Translations under genes and position numbers: made by a program
Shown here: positions 1 through 7,213 of the stretch, piece by piece
Layout: every line of letters begins with the position of its first letter
Position numbering within the stretch: position 1 is the stretch's first letter
Origin: an uncultured Collinsella sp.
GTDB lineage: Bacteria; Actinomycetota; Coriobacteriia; Coriobacteriales; Coriobacteriaceae
Direction: 5' to 3'
Assembly (NCBI GenBank): GCA_934654765.1
Contig: CAKUGX010000047.1
Span: 1 to 12,901, forward strand
Length of the DNA: 12,901 nt
Notes under the pieces: generated by a model
The model's database searches: none
Told to the model about the DNA's origin: nothing
What the model saw: only the letters and a program-made list of their open reading frames with translations

Positions 1-2
1 CC

Positions 3-269
3 CGTGGCCTGTGCGACAAGCTCAAGGAGATCATCCCGCGTCAGCTGTTCGAGGTGCCCATCCAGGGTGCTATCGGCAACAAGATCATCGCCCGTTCCAC
101 CGTCAAGGCGCGTCGCAAGGACGTTCTTGCCAAGTGCTACGGCGGCGATATCTCGCGTAAGCGCAAACTGCTTGAGAAGCAGAAAGAGGGCAAGAAGCGC
201 ATGAAGGCCATCGGCTCGGTCGAGGTCCCGCAGGAGGCGTTTATGGCGATTCTCAAGGTGGACGAGTAG
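3..269 (+). CDS. lepA: Elongation factor 4 (LepA), C-terminal end only
   Basis: Only the last 88 residues are inside the window; the gene begins upstream. LepA (EF4) is a translational GTPase that binds the ribosome and can back-translocate it or help subunit assembly; it acts in the cytoplasm. What is visible is the LepA-specific C-terminal domain, including the near-invariant stretch [20 protein letters not shown] followed by QKEGKKRMK and the ending [14 protein letters not shown]. This basic helix reaches into the A site and peptidyl-transferase region in known structures. The GTPase domain cannot be seen. The TAG stop lies four bases before dusB, so the two genes are probably cotranscribed. 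lepA next to hemW is a common Gram-positive arrangement. Identification is very secure despite the truncation. Confidence 0.97.
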   Translation, partial: RGLCDKLKEIIPRQLFEVPIQGAIGNKIIARSTVKARRKDVLAKCYGGDISRKRKLLEKQKEGKKRMKAIGSVEVPQEAFMAILKVDE

Positions 270-273
270 GTCC

Positions 274-1317
274 ATGGCGTTTTCTGAATACAGCACGCGG
301 CTGCTGGGCGCCTATGCCGAGCAGCCGTTCCTTATGGCTCCCATGGCGGGCGTTACCGACCCCGCCTATCGCATCATGTGTCGCCGCCGCGGTGCCAACC
401 TTGCCTACAGCGAGATGGTGAGCGTGGCAGGCCTTGCCTATGCCAGCAACAAAACGTGGCGCCTGGTGCTGCCGGCCGACGAGGAGCAGCAGATTTGCGT
501 GCAGCTCTTTGGCTCCAAGCCCGATCAGTTTGCGAGCGCCGTCGCCGCCGTCGAGGAACGCGTTGGCGATCGCCTGTCGCTTATCGATATCAATATGGCA
601 TGCCCCGCCCGCAAGGTCGTTACCAAGGGCGAGGGTTCGGCGCTTATGCGCACGCCCGACCTGGCGGAGAAGATCGTCGAGGCCACGGTGGGCGCGGCGC
701 ACGTGCCCGTGACCGTCAAGATCCGCAAGGGCTTTTATGCCGAGGACCGTAATGCCGCGACGTTTGCCCAGATGCTTGAGGGCGCAGGGGCTGCCGCAGT
801 CGCCGTGCATGGTCGTTGCGCCACGCAGCTCTACACGGGCCAGGCCGATTGGTCGGTCGTCGATGAGGTTGCCGACGCTGTCGAGATTCCCGTGATTGGT
901 TCGGGCGATGTGTTCTCGGCCGAGGACGCTGCTGAGCATCTGCACGGCTCGGGTGCCAGCGCGGTGTTTATCGCGCGCGGCATCTACGGCAATCCGTGGG
1001 TGTTCGGCGATGCCCGAGCCCTTGCACTCGATGGCACGCCGGTTCCTTCTCGCTCCTCGGTCGAGCGCCTGGAGGCTCTGCGCGAGCACCTGACGTTGAC
1101 GCACGAGCTTCTGCCGCTCATGTCGCGTGCCCGCACGTACGCAAGCTGGTACTTAAAGGGCATGCCTCATGCCGCTGCCTGGCGCGCTCAGGTGGTGCGT
1201 TGCTCTACGTATGAGGAGTTTATGGCGCTGGTCGATGATATCGAGCGCGATGTGGTGGCCTGCGAGGCCGCGCTTGCCGCCGGTGAGTCGGTGCCCGCTC
1301 ATCCGCTGGAGGCTTAA
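274..1317 (+). CDS. dusB: tRNA-dihydrouridine synthase, DusB type
   Basis: An FMN enzyme that reduces uridine to dihydrouridine in the D loop of tRNA using NADPH. The 347-residue length is normal. The TIM-barrel start shows FLMAPMAGVTDPAYR (residues 20-33), a flavin-binding feature. The catalytic cysteine is Cys110 in INMACPARKV; most relatives read NMGCP, so the Gly-to-Ala change is a small variation. Further family marks are VKIRKGF (148-154), the VHGR turn (178-181) with TGQADW, IPVIGSGDV (205-213) and ARGIYGNPWVF (234-244), which binds the FMN phosphate. The C-terminal helical tRNA-recognition domain fills residues 260-347. The ATG at 274 is preceded only by weak purine-rich sites (AAGGTGGA at 255-262, AGG at 268-270), so translation is probably coupled to lepA. 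The exact Dus subfamily and target uridine cannot be read with certainty. Confidence 0.95.
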   Translation: MAFSEYSTRLLGAYAEQPFLMAPMAGVTDPAYRIMCRRRGANLAYSEMVSVAGLAYASNKTWRLVLPADEEQQICVQLFGSKPDQFASAVAAVEERVGDRLSLIDINMACPARKVVTKGEGSALMRTPDLAEKIVEATVGAAHVPVTVKIRKGFYAEDRNAATFAQMLEGAGAAAVAVHGRCATQLYTGQADWSVVDEVADAVEIPVIGSGDVFSAEDAAEHLHGSGASAVFIARGIYGNPWVFGDARALALDGTPVPSRSSVERLEALREHLTLTHELLPLMSRARTYASWYLKGMPHAAAWRAQVVRCSTYEEFMALVDDIERDVVACEAALAAGESVPAHPLEA

Positions 1318-1319
1318 GG

Positions 1320-2552
1320 GTGGCCGTTACCGCGCTGTACGTCCACGTGCCGTTTTGCGCCCAAAAGTGCCGATACTGCGACTTTGACTCACGTAGTTTT
1401 GCTCCGTGCGACCTGAGCGCTGCGCTCGATGCCTATTTTGAGCAGCTGTATGCGCGCCTCGATGCCTTTGGCGACGCCGGGGCGCTCGAGGGCATCCGCA
1501 CCGTCTATGTTGGCGGCGGCACGCCGTCGCTGGCGGGGGAGCGTCTGGTAGAACTCGCCCGGCGTATCTCCGCGTGGTGCGCCCCCGTTGAGTTTACCTG
1601 CGAGGCCAATCCCGAGTCGCTGACCGCCGAGCTCGCCACCGCGCTTGCCGAGGCGGGTGCCACGCGCATCTCTCTGGGCGTGCAAACCCTCGACAATACC
1701 GAGCTGGCTGCTATTGGTCGCATTCACGATGCTAATCGCGCACTTGCGGCTATCGCGACTGTGAAGGACGCTGGCCTCGATGTGTCGTGCGACCTGATGT
1801 GCGGCCTTCCCGGGCAGACGGCCGCAAGCTGGCGGAGCACGCTCGATGGCGTGTTGGCGGCGGCGCCTCATCATGTGTCGGTCTACCCGCTCACGCTCGA
1901 GGAGGGCACGCCACTCTATCGCATGGCGTGCCGTGACGAGTCGCTCGAGCCTGACGAGGATTTTCAGGCTTCGTGCATGGACGCGGCGCGTGAGCGCCTG
2001 GGTGCGGCCGGCTATCGTCCGTATGAGGTGGCAAGCTACGCGCTCGACGGCCATGAGTGCGCCCATAACATTGCCTACTGGACCGGACAGGGCTACCTGG
2101 GCCTGGGTCGTTCTGCCGCGGGCATGCTCGACGACGAGGATTTCGACCGTCTTGCAGGTTTGTTCCCCGGCGTGTCTTCTCGAGGCGATGCGTACCGCGT
2201 GCGTCTGGTGCAACGTGACGATGACGCGACGGCGTTCGAGGCCGAATATCTGTCGCAGCGTGAGGCGGTCGCCGAAGACTTGATGCTCGCTTGTCGCATG
2301 ACGCGCGGTGTTGCGTCCGACCTGTTGGCTCGTGCAGCTTGCGTCATCCCAACGGGCGAGTTGGCAGCTGCCTGCGATCGCGCGCTCGAATTGGGTCTTG
2401 CCACTTGGGTGCCCGAGACGCTCTGGGGTCATGAGGGACCTTTCACTACGGCAGATGTCGTCGCGGGCCATGTTCGAGCTCGTCTGGCGCCGACCCATCT
2501 GGGCTGGCTCGATGGAAATGTTCTGTTCGAGCTGTTTTGGGATCTAGCTTAG
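1320..2552 (+). CDS. hemW: Radical SAM haem chaperone HemW (coproporphyrinogen oxidase-like)
   Basis: A radical-SAM protein related to HemN. Characterised HemW proteins bind haem and pass it to respiratory enzymes instead of oxidising coproporphyrinogen. The 4Fe-4S motif is Cys13, Cys17 and Cys20 in HVPFCAQKCRYCDF, with Phe where true HemN has a further Cys, and HemN's N-terminal extension is missing; both favour HemW. GGGTPS follows near residue 64, then CEANPES and DLMCGLPGQT. The HNxxYW motif (HNIAYW), linked to haem binding in HemW, is present. The following segment reads GLGRSAAG where relatives usually have a GPGAHS-like stretch. The start is GTG at 1320, two bases after the dusB stop, with GGAGG at 1308-1312 and a 7-base spacer, so the genes are translationally linked. 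At 410 residues it is slightly long. Whether this organism makes haem cannot be told here. Confidence 0.92.
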   Translation: MAVTALYVHVPFCAQKCRYCDFDSRSFAPCDLSAALDAYFEQLYARLDAFGDAGALEGIRTVYVGGGTPSLAGERLVELARRISAWCAPVEFTCEANPESLTAELATALAEAGATRISLGVQTLDNTELAAIGRIHDANRALAAIATVKDAGLDVSCDLMCGLPGQTAASWRSTLDGVLAAAPHHVSVYPLTLEEGTPLYRMACRDESLEPDEDFQASCMDAARERLGAAGYRPYEVASYALDGHECAHNIAYWTGQGYLGLGRSAAGMLDDEDFDRLAGLFPGVSSRGDAYRVRLVQRDDDATAFEAEYLSQREAVAEDLMLACRMTRGVASDLLARAACVIPTGELAAACDRALELGLATWVPETLWGHEGPFTTADVVAGHVRARLAPTHLGWLDGNVLFELFWDLA

Positions 2553-2560
2553 GCCGCTCG

Positions 2561-2568
2561 GGTAGAAT
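2561..2568 (+). promoter_or_regulatory. Candidate promoter -10 for the dnaJ-like gene
   Basis: GGTAGAAT lies just after the hemW stop, with TAGAAT (2563-2568) matching four of six bases of the sigma-A -10 consensus. A -35-like TTGGGA (2537-2542) would be 20 bases away, too far for a good match, so this would be a weak or extended -10 type. A start near 2575 would give a leader of about 36 bases. No CIRCE (HrcA) or HAIR (HspR) heat-shock operator is visible around it. Confidence 0.35.
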
Positions 2569-2595
2569 TACCGGAATATATACGCTGCTGTGAGC

Positions 2596-2601
2596 AGGAG
2601 G
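2596..2601 (+). promoter_or_regulatory. Shine-Dalgarno site that sets the dnaJ-like start
   Basis: A perfect AGGAGG ends nine bases before ATG 2611. It would sit inside the coding region if the upstream in-frame GTG at 2590 were used, so the ATG at 2611 is the better start. A second ATG at 2620 is possible but further from this site. Confidence 0.8.
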
Positions 2602-2610
2602 TTGCCGCGC

Positions 2611-3714
2611 ATGGCGACGATGAACGAAAAAGATTACTACGAGATTCTGGGTGTCTCCAAGGACGCCACCTCGCGTGATATTCAAAAGGCCTTCCAGCAA
2701 AAGGCCCGTAAGCTCCATCCGGACGTCAATAAAGAGCCGGATGCCGAGGAAAAGTTTAAAGAGGTTTCCGAGGCTTACGCCGTGCTTTCGGATGAGCAAA
2801 AACGTGCGCGCTACGACGCCATGCGTTCTGGCAATCCCTTTGCCGGTGCTCCTACGGCTTCGCCCTATGGTGGCGGCTACGCCGGCAGCACGGGCTATGG
2901 CAATCCCTTTGAGGGCGGCTTTCCCTTTGGTGGCGCCTGGGGCCAGCAGCGTCGCGGCCAGGCTGCCTACAATCCCGAGAACGGCGCCAACGTGGTCGTC
3001 GATATCAAACTCGACGCCAAGGAGGCCAAGGGCGGTGCCCGCAAGACCGTCCGCTACACGCGCTTCGATACCTGTGGTCACTGCGGCGGCTCGGGCTCTG
3101 TTTCGTCCGAGCATGCACATACCTGCCCGAGCTGCGGTGGCCGCGGCCACATCGACGTCGACCTGTCCTTCCTGTTTGGTGCGGGCACGTTCCAGTCGGT
3201 CTGCCCCGAGTGCGGCGGTTCCGGTAAGGTCGTGGCCGACCCCTGCCCCGATTGCGGTGGCAGCGGTCGTACTCGCGTAACCTCCGAGCAGACGATTGAG
3301 TTTCCTGCCTGCAAGCACGATGGCGAAGAGGTCCGCATTGGCGGCATGGGCCATGCTGGCACTAACGGTGCCGCGGGCGGCGACCTGGTCGGCCGCGCCC
3401 ATGTTGAGGCCGAGCGCTTGGAAGGCAAGGCCCGTACTGGCTTTTACCTGATGGGCATTGTGGCGCCGTTTTTGGTGCTGTCGGCCATCTCGGGCGTGTT
3501 TTCGGCCTTTGCCGTGATGTGCTTTATTCCGTTTACCATGGGCCTGTTCATGGTGCTTTCGGACGGTGTGCTTCATCGCAGCCTGCTGTGGTGGAAGCGC
3601 GGTGCGATGCAGTTTGCCAACGGTTTTGCCAACGGCTTCATGTTCGCGCTCGTGTCGGTTTGGTTCGCGAGCTGCTCGCAACGGGCCATGCTTTCGCCGT
3701 ATCAAATGCAATAA
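2611..3714 (+). CDS. Membrane-anchored DnaJ-like protein (J domain, zinc domain, CTD1, then hydrophobic C-terminus)
   Basis: 367 residues. A J domain (about 6-70) carries the HPD motif at 36-38, needed to stimulate DnaK ATPase. A Gly/Phe/Tyr-rich linker (73-120) follows. Four CxxCxGxG-type zinc motifs lie at 155-162, 172-179, 198-205 and 212-219. CTD1, the first substrate-binding fold, surrounds the zinc domain and ends at about 268 ([11 protein letters not shown]). In a type I DnaJ, CTD2 and a dimerisation helix should come next. Instead residues 276-317 contain no charged residue and look like two membrane helices back to back, and a third hydrophobic stretch lies at about 338-355. I infer a co-chaperone that recruits DnaK to the inner face of the membrane. 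The hydrophobic run is long and coherent, so a frameshift is unlikely. It directly precedes a normal dnaJ with a closely similar J domain, suggesting an old duplication. Confidence 0.9.
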   Translation: MATMNEKDYYEILGVSKDATSRDIQKAFQQKARKLHPDVNKEPDAEEKFKEVSEAYAVLSDEQKRARYDAMRSGNPFAGAPTASPYGGGYAGSTGYGNPFEGGFPFGGAWGQQRRGQAAYNPENGANVVVDIKLDAKEAKGGARKTVRYTRFDTCGHCGGSGSVSSEHAHTCPSCGGRGHIDVDLSFLFGAGTFQSVCPECGGSGKVVADPCPDCGGSGRTRVTSEQTIEFPACKHDGEEVRIGGMGHAGTNGAAGGDLVGRAHVEAERLEGKARTGFYLMGIVAPFLVLSAISGVFSAFAVMCFIPFTMGLFMVLSDGVLHRSLLWWKRGAMQFANGFANGFMFALVSVWFASCSQRAMLSPYQMQ

Positions 3715-3728
3715 CATCAAACCCTCTG

Positions 3729-3756
3729 TTTGCGGTCGGCCCAGCTTGGGTATAGG
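3729..3756 (+). promoter_or_regulatory. Candidate promoter for dnaJ and the downstream operon
   Basis: A -35-like TTTGCG (3729-3734) and a -10-like TATAGG (3751-3756) are 16 bases apart in the 81-base gap between the two DnaJ genes. A start near 3763 would leave a leader of about 33 bases. There is no terminator in the gap, so transcription from upstream can also read through. No inverted repeat resembling CIRCE or HAIR is present. Confidence 0.4.
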
Positions 3757-3795
3757 ACGCACTGTGACAATAATGAAAGTCGGAAGGATTCGGTC

Positions 3796-4944
3796 GTGTC
3801 GGAAAATAGGGATTACTACGAGGTGCTTGGCGTCGACAGGGATGCCGACGCGCGGACGATTAAGCGTGCGTTTCTAAAGAAGGCCCGTACCGTACATCCG
3901 GATGTTTCGGACGATCCCGAGGCCGAGGCCAAGTTCAAAGAACTCAACGAGGCCTATTCCGTTCTTTCCGATGAGCAGAAGCGTGCTAACTACGACCGTT
4001 ACGGCACTGCCGACGGCCCTGGTGGTTCGGGCTACGTCGATATCAACGATATCTTTGGTGGCATGGGCATGGACGACTTGTTCTCGTCGTTCTTTGGCGG
4101 TGGCGCCGGCGGTGGCGCCCGCGGCCGTCGTGAGCGTCGTCGCGGACGTGACATGGCCATCTCGCTTTCGGTGACGCTCGAGGAGGCGGCGCTCGGCTGC
4201 AAAAAGACGATCAGCTATGACCGCCTTGCCCCCTGCGAGGATTGCAACGGCACCGGTAGGGCCGAGGGTGCACAGGAAAAGCAGTGCAGCCGCTGCCACG
4301 GTACGGGCTACGTCACGACGGTCCAGCGATCGTTTTTGGGCCAGGTTCAGTCTTCCTCGCCTTGCCCCGACTGCCACGGCGAGGGCACGGTCATCGACCA
4401 TCCCTGCGAGACCTGCGACGGTCAGGGCCGCACGCCTTCGCACGAAAAGATCGACATCGATATTCCCGCCGGCGTTTCGACCGGTCGCCAGCTGCGTGTG
4501 AGCGGCTTTGGCGAGGCCGGCCTTCGCGGCGAGCCTTCGGGCGACCTGATTGTCAACGTGCGCGTCGCCGACCATGAGCGCTTTAAGCGCAACGGTGATG
4601 ACCTGTACCTGGTGAGCGATATCTCGATTGCGCAGGCTGCGCTCGGCTGCGAGATCGAGGTCGAGGGCATTATGCCCGACGAGGTCGTTAAGGTGACGGT
4701 TCCCGCCGGCGCCCAGTACGGCGACACCGTGAGCGTCAATAATTACGGCATGCCGCGCATTGGCGGTGGCGGTTCGCGTGGCCGCCTGATCGTGCAACTG
4801 CGCGTGGTCGTTCCCACCAATCTTTCCAATAAGCAACGCGAGCTGCTCCGTGCTTTTGCCGATGAGATGGGCGATGACGTCGCTTCTGGTAAGAAGTCGG
4901 TGACCGACCGTATCAAGAGTGCCCTCGACGATATCCTCGATTAA
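3796..4944 (+). CDS. dnaJ: Chaperone protein DnaJ (type I Hsp40)
   Basis: Full-length co-chaperone, 382 residues, that delivers unfolded proteins to DnaK and stimulates its ATPase in the cytoplasm. Order of parts: J domain (4-69) with HPD at 34-36 and the QKRANYD helix; a Gly-rich linker (70-118) with fewer Phe than usual and a basic patch RGRRERRRGR (109-118); zinc domain with motifs at 147-154, 164-171, 190-197 and 204-211; CTD1 to about 258; CTD2 and dimerisation tail from about 264 to the end. The start is GTG 3796, because GGAAGGA (3782-3788) sits seven bases before it; an upstream in-frame TTG at 3730 lacks this support and would add non-homologous residues. dnaK and grpE are not adjacent. 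mtaB follows with its Shine-Dalgarno overlapping this stop codon, the order seen in many Gram-positives. Confidence 0.97.
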   Translation: MSENRDYYEVLGVDRDADARTIKRAFLKKARTVHPDVSDDPEAEAKFKELNEAYSVLSDEQKRANYDRYGTADGPGGSGYVDINDIFGGMGMDDLFSSFFGGGAGGGARGRRERRRGRDMAISLSVTLEEAALGCKKTISYDRLAPCEDCNGTGRAEGAQEKQCSRCHGTGYVTTVQRSFLGQVQSSSPCPDCHGEGTVIDHPCETCDGQGRTPSHEKIDIDIPAGVSTGRQLRVSGFGEAGLRGEPSGDLIVNVRVADHERFKRNGDDLYLVSDISIAQAALGCEIEVEGIMPDEVVKVTVPAGAQYGDTVSVNNYGMPRIGGGGSRGRLIVQLRVVVPTNLSNKQRELLRAFADEMGDDVASGKKSVTDRIKSALDDILD

Positions 4945-4953
4945 GGAGCCCGC

Positions 4954-6246
4954 GTGCTCGCACCCCATATTTCCGTCGTCAACCTCGGCTGTCGTGTCAA
5001 CCGGGTTGAGTCTGACCGTATCACTGCCGATCTTATGCGCCTGGGCTTTGCTATGGTGGAGCCCCACGATGCCGATCTGATCGTCATTAACACCTGTGCC
5101 GTTACGGGCGAGGCCGAGGCCAAGACCCGTAAGGCCGTCCGTCATGCGCTGGCCCATCCAAACGAGCCCTATGTGGTCGTGACCGGATGCGTGGTCAATT
5201 TGCATCCCGAGGAGCTGTTGGAGCTTTCGGATCGCGTGATTGCCGAGCCGTCTAAGATCAATGTCGCCGAACGTGTCTGCGAGGTGCTGGGCGTTGAGTC
5301 CGATAGCGTTCCCGCCTGCAGCGATGGTGACGTGGTCGATGCGCTCGGTCGTTCGCGGCTGGGCGTGAAGATCCAGGATGGCTGCAACCACCGCTGCACC
5401 TATTGCATCGTGTGGAAGGCCCGCGGCCCCGAGCGTTCCGTGCCCGTCGAGTCCGTTCTCGAACAGGTGCGCGAAGCCCAGGAGGCCGGCGTGCCCGAGG
5501 TGGTGCTGACCGGTGTGAACCTGGGTGCCTACGATGGCAAGAGCGCGACCGACGAGCATGTCGAAATCGATGAGCTGCTCGAGGCCATCATGGAGCGCAC
5601 GACTATTGCGCATGTGCGCATTTCCTCGGTCGAACCCATGGATATCTCTGAGCGCCTGCTTAAGGTTATGGCGCGCTATCCGCAGCGTATCGCCCCGTTT
5701 TTGCACCTGCCTGTGCAGTCCGGCTGTACGGCGACGCTGCATCGCATGGGTCGTCCCTATAGTGCGGAGGCCTTTGAGGACACGGTGCGTATGATTCGCG
5801 CCATCCTGCCGCAGGCGTCTCTTTCGTGCGATGTCATCGTCGGTTTTCCTGGTGAGACGGACGAGGAGTTCGAGGAGTCGCTGGCGCTGTGCCGCCGTGT
5901 GGGTTTCTCGCGTATGCACGTGTTCCGCTACAGCAAGCGTCCCGGTACCCTTGCTGCCGACATGCCCGACCAGGTGCCGCCCGAGGTTATGGCCGAGCGC
6001 AGCCGTCGTATGCGAGACACGGCGCAGGAGCTCGCTATTGCCGATGCTCGTCGTCGCGTGGGCACTGTCGAGCGTGCCGTGCTCGAGTATGGTGACAACC
6101 TAACGCTCGGTTCGTTCCATCATGCCCGTCTTGACGATACCTGTGGACTTACAGCCCCGTGCCTGCTCGATGTTGCTATCATCGGAGTCGATGATTCCGG
6201 CTTGGTCCATGCGCGCAGGGAGGTCCATGGAAGCCTCGAAGATTAG
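4954..6246 (+). CDS. mtaB: tRNA (t6A37) methylthiotransferase MtaB
   Basis: A radical-SAM enzyme with two 4Fe-4S clusters that adds a methylthio group to t6A at tRNA position 37, giving ms2t6A. The N-terminal UPF0004 domain supplies Cys13 (NLGCRVN), Cys48 (NTCAVT) and Cys79 (VTGCVV) for the auxiliary cluster. The radical-SAM motif is Cys144, Cys148 and Cys151 in QDGCNHRCTYC. The NTCAVTGEAEAKTRK pattern and QDGCN identify the MtaB branch more than MiaB or RimO, as does its place directly after dnaJ. A TRAM-like RNA-binding tail fills about residues 365-425. 430 residues is normal. The GTG start at 4954 has AAGGAG (4943-4948) that overlaps the dnaJ stop, so the two are coupled. The end overlaps the phoH start by 20 bases. 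Other methylthiotransferase specificity is possible but less likely. Confidence 0.93.
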   Translation: MLAPHISVVNLGCRVNRVESDRITADLMRLGFAMVEPHDADLIVINTCAVTGEAEAKTRKAVRHALAHPNEPYVVVTGCVVNLHPEELLELSDRVIAEPSKINVAERVCEVLGVESDSVPACSDGDVVDALGRSRLGVKIQDGCNHRCTYCIVWKARGPERSVPVESVLEQVREAQEAGVPEVVLTGVNLGAYDGKSATDEHVEIDELLEAIMERTTIAHVRISSVEPMDISERLLKVMARYPQRIAPFLHLPVQSGCTATLHRMGRPYSAEAFEDTVRMIRAILPQASLSCDVIVGFPGETDEEFEESLALCRRVGFSRMHVFRYSKRPGTLAADMPDQVPPEVMAERSRRMRDTAQELAIADARRRVGTVERAVLEYGDNLTLGSFHHARLDDTCGLTAPCLLDVAIIGVDDSGLVHARREVHGSLED

Positions 6247-7213
6247 ACTTACCGTTCCCGAGGGAATTGATCCCTCGCGCGTTTTGGGCGCCGGCGACGG
6301 CGTCCTTCGTGCGCTCGAGAGTTTGGTTCGCGCTCACGTGGTCGCCCGTGGCGATAGCATCGCCGTGAGCGGTGACCCGGACGAGGTCGAACTCGTGGCG
6401 CGTTTTTTCGAACATGCTTTCCGCGAGGCGGCCGCCGGGCGCACGCTGTCTGCCGACGATGTCTCTCGCTGCCTGGCCGTCTTGCGCGACGGTAAGCACG
6501 AGGCTACGTCGCTTCGCGATGACGTGTTGCTTTCGTATCGCGGCCGCGTCATTCGCCCCAAGACGCTCGGGCAAAAGCGCTATGTGGATGCCATCCGCTC
6601 GCATACCATCACGTTTGGCCTGGGTCCAGCCGGTACCGGTAAGACTTATCTGGCCATGGCTATGGCCGTTGCCGCGCTCAAGCGCCACGAGGTGGGCCGT
6701 CTGATCTTGACGCGTCCGGTTGTCGAGGCGGGGGAGAACCTGGGCTTTTTGCCCGGCACCCTCGAGGAAAAGATCGATCCGTACATGCGTCCGCTCTACG
6801 ACGCCCTTTTTGACAGGATTGATCGCGAGCGAACCGATGAGCTTATGGAGCGCGGCGTGATCGAGATCGCCCCGCTTGCCTATATGCGCGGTCGTACGCT
6901 GAGCGATGCTTTCGTGGTGCTCGACGAGGCGCAAAATACCACGCCCGAGCAGATGAAGATGTTCCTGACACGCCTTGGATTCAACTCCAAGTTCGTGATT
7001 ACCGGCGACCTCAGCCAGCGCGACCTGGTGGGTCGTCGTGGTGGCTTGGCGGATGTCGAGAAGATTTTGGGCCGTGTCGACGATGTGGCGTTTGCACACC
7101 TGGAGCGCGCCGATGTGGTGCGCCATGCCCTGGTGGGTCGTATCGTCGAGGCATACGATGCTTATGATGACGTGCGCGAGCAGCGCTCGCGCGACCGAAA
7201 GGAGTCCCGTTGA
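6227..7213 (+). CDS. phoH: PhoH family P-loop ATPase
   Basis: A cytoplasmic ATPase of the PhoH family (PhoL/YbeZ type). Its biochemical role is not settled; relatives next to ybeY are linked to RNA handling and ribosome maturation. As read from ATG 6227 it has 328 residues, with a KH-like N-terminal region (1-105), KTLGQKRYVDAI (112-123), Walker A GPAGTGKT (133-140), TRPVVEAGENLGFLPG (162-177) and Walker B FVVLDEAQN (229-237), all typical. The frame is open back to ATG 6122, inside mtaB, but that would add 35 residues unlike the family. ATG 6227 has GGGAGG at 6218-6223 only three bases away, which is tight; the choice rests mainly on family length. It overlaps mtaB by 20 bases and runs into ybeY by four, so it is part of the operon. 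Confidence 0.93.
   Translation: MEASKIRLTVPEGIDPSRVLGAGDGVLRALESLVRAHVVARGDSIAVSGDPDEVELVARFFEHAFREAAAGRTLSADDVSRCLAVLRDGKHEATSLRDDVLLSYRGRVIRPKTLGQKRYVDAIRSHTITFGLGPAGTGKTYLAMAMAVAALKRHEVGRLILTRPVVEAGENLGFLPGTLEEKIDPYMRPLYDALFDRIDRERTDELMERGVIEIAPLAYMRGRTLSDAFVVLDEAQNTTPEQMKMFLTRLGFNSKFVITGDLSQRDLVGRRGGLADVEKILGRVDDVAFAHLERADVVRHALVGRIVEAYDAYDDVREQRSRDRKESR

Noticed and set aside
2561..2572. Inverted repeat GGTA-GAAT-TACC as an operator
   Set aside because: Only four-base arms; a similar GGTA-ACA-TACC appears at rpsO but not at the dnaJ promoter, so chance overlap with -10 elements explains it.
2590..2610. GTG at 2590 as start of the DnaJ-like gene
   Set aside because: A perfect AGGAGG lies downstream of it at the right distance for ATG 2611, and the J domain needs no extra N-terminal residues.
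3420..3714. Frameshift as the cause of the hydrophobic C-terminus of the DnaJ-like protein
   Set aside because: The last 95 codons stay in one frame with coherent hydrophobic blocks separated by charged loops, and neither other forward frame continues with CTD2-like sequence. A true domain replacement is simpler.
2446..3762. Antisense open frame of 438 codons over the DnaJ-like gene
   Set aside because: Ala-, Gly- and His-rich low-complexity translation, no ribosome site and no family resemblance; a shadow of the plus-strand gene.
3730..3795. TTG at 3730 as start of dnaJ
   Set aside because: It lies within the candidate promoter, and GGAAGGA precedes GTG 3796 at seven bases; the extra 22 residues have no family counterpart.
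3874..5919. Antisense open frame of 681 codons across dnaJ and mtaB
   Set aside because: It spans two clear plus-strand genes and their junction, has no recognisable domain, and is explained by high GC and codon bias.
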